Positions 56,346-64,000 of a stretch of DNA of 64,000 nt are shown here, one piece after another. The first letter of the stretch is position 1, and every line of letters starts with the position of its first letter. Origin of the DNA: Ophioderma brevispina (taxonomy: Eukaryota; Echinodermata; Ophiuroidea; Amphilepidida; Ophiodermatidae); contig JAMKCH010035202.1 in NCBI GenBank assembly GCA_023653785.1, forward strand, positions 1-64,000, read 5' to 3'. Below the pieces are notes generated by a model. The model was not told the DNA's origin and did no database searches. It saw only the letters and a list, made by a program, of their open reading frames with translations. Position numbers and translations under genes: made by a program.

Positions 56346-59271
56346 TCTCGCCACCCCCCCCCCCCGCATTGACGGGGACAAAAAACCGATTTAAAACTTT
56401 GGTTTAAACAACTAACTATAAAAAAGTATCTTTCTTCTGATAGCAAAATCGAATTTGATGGGGGTTAGGTTGTCGATCCGGGCCAAAACACCTGAAACCT
56501 ATATTTTTCCAATTTAAGGTTCCGTGGACCCAAATTCTGCTAGCTCCCAGTCTAAATAAATGAAGATATTGTGAATTAGTCGCTTTACTTGCGCGAAGTT
56601 TTATCTGCTATATTTTAGTGCAATAGTTACATCACGTTTTACATAAAAGAAATTTCCCATTTGGTGTCTTGTTTCTTTTTTTTGGTTTTGTTTGTGGTTC
56701 AACACAGAATTTTTATTATATAGAAGAAAGTACAAGATTTGGCAGAACAAAAGTTTTTGCGTGATACATTTCTGTGACAAATGTTGGTTATTTTAGATCA
56801 GGATAATTATGGCAGTATTGGTTATCTACTATTAGGCTTGGATTTTGTGATAAAGGTTTGTCCTTTTTAACTGTAAATACGAGCCAAGGAAAGTGCTCTG
56901 TAACCAGTATAGCGCGCGCGTGGCAATGAGGGACAATAGGGCAAATGGCTTAAAAGTCTCATAAAAATAGATTTTTGTATCGAATCACTCATCCAAAGAA
57001 AGGTAAGCTCATAGCATCGTAAATGACTTGTAAATAAAAGATATAATAATCAGCGCTGATATGCTATTCCCAATTGGTCGGTACCGGGAGGTATTTTTTT
57101 TTAATCGGGAAATAAAAAGTTACTCGATTAACGCGCTATCGCTGGAGTAATAATCATGAATTCCAAACCTTTGAATGTTGGACGCGTTTGTTATGATAAT
57201 TATTGTGCCGGTCACCGTAACGTTCGATTTGTTTTCCTTCGGGTTTCCTAGACGTTCTGTGGAAAGCAATTTTGTATGGGAGGCAACATTCCGAATTGAT
57301 GCACAAAATCAAATTGACCTGGTTCTGATTAGTGGCATAATTTGCAGTGCAATATTCAAGTTGTGTGCATCTGAATATGGTCATTCCAAGTAGAGATGCC
57401 CGATTCAATGGATAAAGGAAAGCACCATATCTTTACCAGGTCAAGAATCTGCTTGTCACCATTGGTTATTATATTTCTGCTTTGGAGGATTTTCTTTCAA
57501 TGAATGTTATGGAGGTAAGTGTTTCTAATCTGAATATTATGTTTTTGTCAGGAGTAATGTTTAATCTATTCGATCATTAGCTAGAACATAATTGAAAAAT
57601 CTCACTGTATGTGGTATCAACGGAAAGCTATAGTCGATTCGCTTGATACGTTGTCCCCTAGAGTTTGAACCATTTCCACTAAGTCGGAGAGGGGCTCTAC
57701 CGGGAAAATGAAAGAAATCACATGCACTTGCCACACCGGATTATCTTGGAGGACACTCCGGTCATTTAACTTACTCACCTGCCACTAAATACAATTTTAT
57801 TCATGTATGGAAACGCACTATAATAGGGTATTTCAGGCATTAACATTGCTCACAATAACATGATTAACAGAAGTCCCTGCCCCTCATTGAATTTTCACCT
57901 CCGCAAGAATGGTACGGGGTCACATATCAGATGAATCGAGTATAGTTTTATTTGCTGTAAATAAGTTAGGTATAGAGGTCTTTCACCTCACTCATGCATA
58001 ACCTATAACAAAAGGTGTTAGTTCCCGTAGTATTCGTCATTCAGATCAATTTAATACCCGACCTCAAAGTACTTGTGCTATTCAAAGTGTGACCCATACT
58101 TTTATGCATACATATCCAAAATGCATGTCGTTCTTTAGATTTAGAAAGTCTCCAGAAATTTGGAATGGACTTTAACATTCCCGGCAAGATGGTCGCTAAT
58201 CCGAAAGGTGGAAGACCTCTATAGGCCGTGCTACAGCTTTTTGAATCAGGTAATCGCTTATGCGGTCTATCCACGGATTCACATTGCAATGCGGGATGTT
58301 CAGCGAGGCAAATCAGTGCCCAGAAGGAAAAACGCGCTATTTACTAAAGCTTACTAAGCGCAGACCTAAATTTGATGATCTTTGACCCCACAAATTACAG
58401 TCAACGTTAAACATGCACGACCTCTCAACCATGCCCTCATCACGCATAAAAATCATCTGAAATATAATATAAAGTAACTTGACCTATGCAGAAAGTTAGT
58501 CTTTTGAGTTTATTCGACATTATAGAATTTTCTTTATCTTTTTAAGCTTTTTTGCAATTTAAAAACACTAACAAAGAATATGGTGTCAGCATTTCAATCT
58601 TCTAACGCGTCAGTGGGAATTGTAATTGGATTTTGTAAACTACTGTTCCCATTCAATATGCAGCACCACAGCACGAATATGCAGTAATCAAAACTTGCTA
58701 CTTCAGCTTTACATGGCTGCACTCAGTTTACAATTATAGGACGGAATTAAAACAACCAATCGTTTCACACCTCTATCGGGGTTTTGCCAATTTTTTTCTT
58801 CACTACAGTGCAGACTTGTTGCGCAACCATGGATATGTCTTGTTTATTCTTTGGATCTTTTACCGTGACATTTTTGGTTGGGATTTTTGTTCGCTTCCAG
58901 CTAATTGCATAATGTAAAGAAATACATAGGAACGGTGTTTTGTTCTCAGGCATGAAACATGTTATGAACACCAAAATTACAGTGTTTTAAGAAGCCTGTC
59001 AAGGTATTATTTTTGGATCATAACCAAGGTGCCAAATGCCATAATTATGCATAAAATTTATTATCCCACTTTTCTCGATAATGGACAAAACTAATACAGC
59101 ATGACACAGTTTAAATGTGATGGCAGAATATTGTGTATGAGAGTGGGTGTCTGCGCATATGTTTTATGTATAATACACACACATGGTGAATGTGTGTGTT
59201 TGTGTATGTATATAATATGTGCGTGTGTCTGTGCGTTATACTAGCGACATTGCTTTTTTTGTTAGCTTCAG
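56346..59271. other. No supported gene; GT-rich microsatellite near its end
   Basis: Begins with a C-run (56351-56366). Open frames at 57154-57408 and 58041-58357 overlap on both strands without motifs. An antisense 69-codon frame at 58765-58974 is hydrophilic and unrecognised. A (TG)n/(CA)n-rich stretch lies at 59145-59235. Confidence 0.35.
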
Positions 59272-59630
59272 GATTTTGCGGAATTTCTAGAGTAAACATA
59301 ACCTACGATGAGAGATTCAACCTATCTTCAATTTCATATCCACAACCCATTCTTGATTCCTTGGAGTGCACATGGATCGCTCAAACACCTTTCGATACAA
59401 GAGTACAAATGGTCTTTATTGATTTCGTCTCTGGTAGATGATGCCTTTTCTGTTGGAAGTGGTTTCGACCCGGAAAATCTGGGATCTCGCAGTTGCTGCT
59501 CACGCAAAGGAGTGTACACCTCTACTTTAAGGTCAGCGTAAATAAAAGAATGTGGATATCTTTTACAACAGACGGAAGTGATTTCTGAGACACTTACTTT
59601 CTCTTGCTTGGAGTTGAGTGCTTTCAAAGA
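59272..59630 (+). pseudogene. CUB-domain exon with frameshifts
   Basis: CUB domains are extracellular beta-sandwiches of about 110 residues that bind ligands, often through calcium. After a good acceptor (TTTGTTAGCTTCAG) the frame reads FCGISRVNITYDERFNLSSI, SYPQPILDSLECTWIAQTPF, VQMVFIDFVSG. The next frame gives DDAFSVGSGFDPENLGS, and the first frame again gives NKRMWISFTTDGSDF(stop)DTYFLLLGVECF. CG...SYP.....C.W.I..P....V.(M/L)F.DF, D.F.VG.G.DP and N(R)MW(I/L)(S/H)FT.DGS are the CUB landmarks in order. A donor-like GTAAGA follows at 59631. Two compensating frame changes and one TGA break it. It could be a working exon with sequence errors. Confidence 0.68.
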
Positions 59631-60136
59631 GTAAGATTGGAGTCCAACTTAGTCAAATAATTCAACCCAATATTCGGTAGTATGCAATCTTTAAGTCAAA
59701 TCCAACCCATAACATTCACTGTAAAATAATGGGATTACCCTCATATATCCCAACGTTGCCAGAAAAAATCTGACGATCCCCCCGCCAAAAAGTTGAGGTA
59801 GCCGTTATTATCTTTTTTAGATATAGAGCAATTTCCTGCCCAACCCAATCAGGGCCGTTCCGTGAAGTTCTTACAAAAGAACATTTAAATGGAGCAGAAT
59901 CTTAGCAAAATATTACAATGGTACCCAAGAATGCGTAAAGTTGAGTAGTCATTCTTGACTAATATTTTCCTCAACAAGGGTCAATCCCCTTACGTCATCC
60001 GTATCTTTTTCGTTATTATAGTGTAATGGCAGAAAGCGTCATTTTGGTTTCTAATAAGAAATTTGTAATACTTATCGCGTTATTCTGTTATCTGCAAAAA
60101 AGTGTACAAATACAATTCTCTTTCTTTCTCATAGAT
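59631..60136. other. Presumed intron between two exon-like blocks
   Basis: Non-coding. It starts with a donor-like GTAAGA and ends with a pyrimidine tract and TTCTTTCTCATAG. Confidence 0.35.
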
Positions 60137-60267
60137 AACTTATTCGTAAAAAGATTTCCTTGCCAAGACGGTGACATCATCCTAAATGCGTCAGGTCTGA
60201 ACGGGCCTATCCTGACTGTGAAAGATTACAGCGATGAAATTGGTTGCGGTAAGGGATTCAAATGGTA
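60137..60267 (+). CDS. Candidate exon downstream of the CUB exon, unidentified module
   Basis: Bounded by an acceptor (TCTTTCTTTCTCATAG) and a donor-like GTAAAA at 60268. The open frame reads DNLFVKRFPCQDGDIILNAS then GLNGPILTVKDYSDEIGCGK. Two cysteines and a short hydrophobic pattern suggest part of an extracellular domain, perhaps the start of another CUB-like module, but I do not recognise it. It is on the same strand as, and 507 bp after, the CUB exon. Confidence 0.35.
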
Positions 60268-61835
60268 AAAAGGGAAAAGTTACTACAGATTATTTTAAGC
60301 GCGTCACAAATGGTAAAGGTAGAAATACTTTTTGAATGCCTTCCGTTTGCACTCCTATTTTGCTTAGAACAAAATGTGTAAGCCATGCGAACTCCAATTT
60401 GTTTTCAAATCTTTTAGATGGCGTATACGGATTTAACCTGAAGTACTTATTCTTGTGTAAATTACCAGTCTAATTTTGAGTAATTATTCGAAAAAGTTTG
60501 ATAATGTGAATTCCAAGATAACCGCAGAGCAATTAGATAATTGTCTGGTGTACAATAATTGGAAAATTGCTAGATAATTATACTATTTTTTTATAATTTT
60601 TGTAATACATGTTTCTTTTAATACTAATACTATGAATTAGTTATTAACTTCCAATGAGCCAGGTATTTTATTGGTCGTCAATCTCGGATGTCTCTTAAAG
60701 CTTTCTCCTCGTGTATCCATTTGCAGGTTCTTGTGTATTTAAATAGCTTAAAATGACAAAAAAGTTCCATCAGTTAAGGACACGTCCAGATTGGTCACGA
60801 TAACGCTTATCGCCGCCACGATTGCAACGATAGCTTTCCGTATAGTGTACCTAACCCATGTTTTAATCGTTGCTGAAGGCAGGCTTACACAATGTAGATG
60901 CTAGCTTTCAGGAAGAAAGGTCACGATACGGCGACGATAAGTATTTTAAGGGACACACCTCATTTTTACCGAGAGTTCACCCCCTGTCTACCTGACACCT
61001 TGAGCCTCCTTTAGAATACATATTGGCCTACTTCACTATTTTATTGGCCACTCAAACGAATTAAAACTCCACGGCCAACAATAGGCGGTGATCAGCACAA
61101 TTACTCTGCAGCTATAATCATATTCGTTACCCCCTGTAACACACAGTACATTCGTTTTTGGTAGTTGGAAATCCTTCCAAAACAAACTACAATTTTACAA
61201 TATTAACATAAATCAAAATAGACTATTCTGTCCACCAAGACGAACGTTAAGGCCCAACTGTCCTGGTGATCATAGGAAATGCTACTAAAAAAAGATCACA
61301 CATTCTAGCAACATCGCTAAACAACTAACCGTTTTTTCACTTGTTTTAGGCATTGTGCTACGAAATAGTATCCCAATTCCATTGCATGTAATAATGCGTT
61401 TGAAATGAAACAAATTGGCAAAATTTTACAATGTAAGAATTTACTAAACCCCAATTTTTGTTATTGTCATGCACTCCTTTTTCTTTTCGTCTTATTTCTT
61501 ATCTAAATAATAGCAATATAACACAGCGGTTGCTACGACATCTTTTGTAATAATCTTTGTTCGTCCTCTTCGCGCAAAAAATAACCTACCTTTACAGGTA
61601 GAATTCTTTACTCCACGATTTGAATACGAAAATATTGCTTATATTACAATTATAAACAATAAGAAGTTATCGTCAAGATTTCGCGTTTACGCATATAACC
61701 AATCACGAGTGGCGACGTCTAAATTTTAGATTCATGAGTTCGAAGGTTCTAACCCGTTCTATTTACAAAAGCAATACCTGAAGGGGGAAGTGGGTCTTGA
61801 ACACATTCGGGGATTTGATCTTCAAACGTGGATAT
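60268..61835. other. No supported gene
   Basis: AT-rich. A weak inverted pair (ACGCTTATCGCCGCC near 60803 against GGCGACGATAAGT near 60931) hints at another small fold-back element. The arms are too short to be sure. Confidence 0.3.
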
Positions 61836-62255
61836 GATTCGTGACAAGAAACGCGTAAAAAGAATCCCTTTTTCTTTTTACACGTGTACATGTGGGGGGG
61901 GGGATTTTTTAGGGTGTCAAAAACAAGAAAATATGGAAAAAAGTAATATTTTTTCTTAACCTAAAATTGTGATGCGCGTACTTAGTTTATGTACTACTCA
62001 AAGTTAAGCAGAGGATCAAAACCATCCAGCAATATTGTCAAGCCAACAAATCAAGCAATTTTTTTAAAAAAAGGCTGTCTTTTTTTGTATATTAATGACG
62101 CAATGCATTGCAACTTGTTTAGGGTAGCAAACTGACAAAATAACTTGTTTAGGGTATGTTCTTTATTCGATGGAATGCGCGTTCCGGAGGCATTTGTAAG
62201 TCCGTGTTCACGCATCATATCCCCTTGAAAAGTGGCCCCCCCCCTCCCCCGGGAA
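61836..62255. mobile_element. MITE family D, copy 2 (inverted relative to copy 1)
   Basis: The left part has GTGGATATGATTCGTGACAA, a G-run and AGGGTGTCAAAAACAAG. The right part has CGCAATGCATTGCAACTTGT, TTAGGGTA twice, GTGTTCACGCATCATATCCC and a C-rich end. The blocks are those of 34804-35245 in reverse order and complement. Confidence 0.68.
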
Positions 62256-62519
62256 TAATTTTTCATTTGAAACCCTATTATATACAAGTTATATCCGGTG
62301 TCAAATGAAGATAGATTCCCCTAGAGAAATAGTCCGGGGATTGTGTTCCTATAGATAGTCGTCCTTCGGACCTCTGGCCGAAGGAATAGGAGCTCTTGTT
62401 TATTTATTTTTAATAATATAGGCCTATATCATATTATGCATCTCTCATTTTTTATTGTGTATTCATTTCTTCCAGAGTATTTACACCCTTAAATACATTT
62501 CCAACACATGCATGGCATT
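62256..62519. other. Short non-coding spacer
   Basis: No feature recognised. Confidence 0.4.
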
Positions 62520-62960
62520 TTCCAAATTTTACCCTTTTTTCCAAACACATGCGCAAAATTGTACTTTCGCCTTTTTCTCTAGAAAATACCATTTTGCCGA
62601 TTCGTGTACTTTATGACGTCATTGTGATGCCATAATCGGTAGGTTGGTACTTATTTTGGATCAATGGAAGACAGCCTATAACTTATCCACGGTATCAAAT
62701 GCATAAGCATCGAAATCCAAGTGCGGTGGTAACCCCACCCCGGCACCCCACCCCCTTGTAAACCATTTTTTTTTTAAAAAAAATGCTTGTAGACAAGGAT
62801 TAAGTTTCTTCAACGAACCAAACGAGTTATTTAACTGCTTTATAGCACATTTTATGGTTCTGTTAGAACCTTTTGGGGGTCTCATATTCTTATGACCATT
62901 TTTGGGGATTTCATTCTTGAGGGTTCCATATAGGGCCGCCAGGGGGGAAATGCTAAGTCC
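62520..62960. repeat. Dispersed repeat R, fragment
   Basis: TTTCGCCTTTTTCTCTAGAA, CATTTTGCCGATTCG, TGACGTCATTGTGATGCC, TAGGTTGGTACTTATTTTGG and GGTGGTAACCCCACCCC match 16670-16790 and the GGTAACC blocks of the other copies in order. Roughly 70 percent alike by eye. Confidence 0.5.
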
Positions 62961-63244
62961 ATTTTTTTCTTAGAGTTGTAGGAACAGCATACAATTAAAA
63001 CTATTTTGAACTGATCAAATTTTTTGTATTAAGTTTTATTTTTTATGCTAGCCAGTTTTAATATTATTTATAACTAATTATTATTATTAGGTTGGAATAA
63101 CTCCTTCTACTTCCTTTGTAGCTGAAACATTCCAGTTTTATTTTATTTTTATTATTTTTCTTTATTTCTATTCATTTCCTTGAACCTAATCAGACTGTCA
63201 CTGACAGTATGAGTGAAACTTGTTAGAATTCTTAACTTTCCTCG
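62961..63244. other. AT-rich sequence with TATTATT runs
   Basis: Simple TTATTATT/TTTATTTT stretches; no gene. Confidence 0.45.
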
Positions 63245-63570
63245 GACTTGAACACAATTCCTAAGAACCAGTATTTTCCGCTACACATGGACAAGTTCGC
63301 TACGGACTAATAGTCCGTCCTCGTCGACTTGGACATAATCCCTAAGGATAGATATTCTACCTTGAACCTTGACAATAGTTTCCTCAAGACTTATAGTTAC
63401 CTATGAATTGGTACTAATTCCTAGGTACTTGCAGTCCTTTTTGGGTCATGGACATCTTATCCCTAAGGAAACGATATTCCACCTCTCTTCTGTCAGGGCA
63501 TTAGTTCTATATAATGACTAATAGCCACCCATCTTCGGATTTGAAACTAAATCCTTTGAGAATGGACACT
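63245..63570. repeat. Degenerate tandem repeat, period about 40 bp
   Basis: CTTGGACATAATCCCTAAGG (63330) recurs in diverged form at about 63250 (CTTGAACACAATTCCTAAGA), 63289, 63375, 63410 and 63450 (ATGGACATCTTATCCCTAAG), each followed by a (GA)TATTC.ACC-like end. The period is close to 40 bp and units are about 60-75 percent alike. Confidence 0.6.
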
Positions 63571-63574
63571 GCTT

Positions 63575-63850
63575 TGACATGTGCTCAGGCCATGGTGTGT
63601 TTGTACTCTCCGTACAGGATACCATCTACAAACTTCATCTTGGTTGAATTAGAGAGACCATGATTGCCATAAGTGGTGTAGTTTATTGCATTCATTCAAA
63701 GCTTGTCCTTTGCGTGACAGGACGTTTTGGCTGTGTGCAACATCGGTCCCCTATGGTACCTAAGTCCCTGACCTCTTTTAGTTGGGTACCATCTGTAGTA
63801 CACATAGATGATGATTATCTTCCTCATTAAAGGCCATATATTCCGTCTTT
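63575..63850 (-). pseudogene. Decayed RTE-type LINE reverse transcriptase, C-terminal part
   Basis: The minus strand from about 63860 reads AKKTEYMAFNEED, CTTDGTQLKEVRDLG and then, in other frames, MNECNKLHHLWQSWSL and MKFVDGILYGEY. N..KTEYM.FN...........DG..LK.V.DF.YLG followed by a (K)ALN...(K)(V/L)W.S block and a F...(V)E..LLYG-like block is the order seen after the catalytic site in RTE-clade RTs. Stops and shifts are frequent. It may relate to the RTE-like 3' sequence at 55890-56345. Confidence 0.55.
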
Positions 63851-63860
63851 TTTGGCGTTT

Positions 63861-64000
63861 AGACTAAATTGGTTATTAGACAAGCGATCATTAGACGAAT
63901 GGGTTTAGGCAAATGGGTTTAGACTAATGGTTATTAGACCAACTGGTCATTAGACTAAATGGGTTTTTGACCAAATGGGTTTAGATACAATGGTATTAGA
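63861..64000. repeat. Tandem repeat of about 16-17 bp, reaching the window edge
   Basis: Units such as TTAGACTAAATGGGTTT, TAGACTAATGGTTA, TTAGACCAACTGGTCA and TTGACCAAATGGGTT follow without a break to the last base. About nine units are visible and the array continues outside the window. Confidence 0.85.

Noticed and set aside
58765..58974. Hydrophilic 69-codon antisense frame as an exon
   Set aside because: No recognised motif and no convincing splice signals.
60760..60960. Small fold-back around CTTATCGCCGCC
   Set aside because: Only about 12 bp pair well, which could be chance.

Overview
The window looks like accessory, AT-rich DNA from an animal nuclear genome, most likely a marine invertebrate. 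The reasons are: gene pieces bounded by GT/AG splice sites, animal protein families (SLC16-type transporter, TRIM E3 ligase, GT29 sialyltransferase, CUB domain), tRNA-derived SINEs, Penelope-like and several LINE retroelements, and many fold-back DNA elements. A deuterostome is plausible, but nothing here fixes the phylum. I see no prokaryotic signal, no rRNA and no free-standing tRNA gene.

There is no complete intact host gene. The host-gene remains are: a broken SLC16-like transporter (5725-6515, with a clean terminal exon at 9214-9390); one sialyltransferase exon (28424-28531); a broken TRIM gene (36315-38035) with a DNA element between its B-box and coiled-coil parts; and a broken CUB exon with a possible partner exon (59272-59630, 60137-60267). 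All lie on the + strand. Most carry frameshifts or stops. These may be real decay, or in part sequence error in an unpolished assembly.

Retroelements by region: LINE ORF1-like relic (442-1127, -); LINE reverse-transcriptase relics (11191-11772 -, 20880-21330 +, 63575-63850 -); zinc-knuckle LINE C-termini (21780-22025 +, 38740-39058 +, 40380-40896 -); a LINE 3' end (47157-47330 -); and a nested complex at 48966-53303. In that complex a Penelope-like element (-) with LTR-like repeats is split by a 2.6 kb LINE insertion (49155-51734). The cut falls within the RT codons just before the YVDD motif, and the two protein halves rejoin in sense. Both Penelope repeats contain a hammerhead-like core.

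DNA elements and other repeats make up much of the remainder. A 39-bp perfect inverted repeat is flanked by TTAA (9728-10166). A CACTG-ended element sits in the TRIM intron (36933-37478). Several fold-back families occur as two or more copies in this window alone, often inverted: 10486/14166, 16795/30772, 34804/61836 and 47335/48295. Two tRNA-SINE families have two copies each (2521/44405 and 39835/47983). Tandem arrays of about 21, 40 and 17 bp lie at 28600-28975, 63245-63570 and 63861-64000. The long stretches between show no supported feature.
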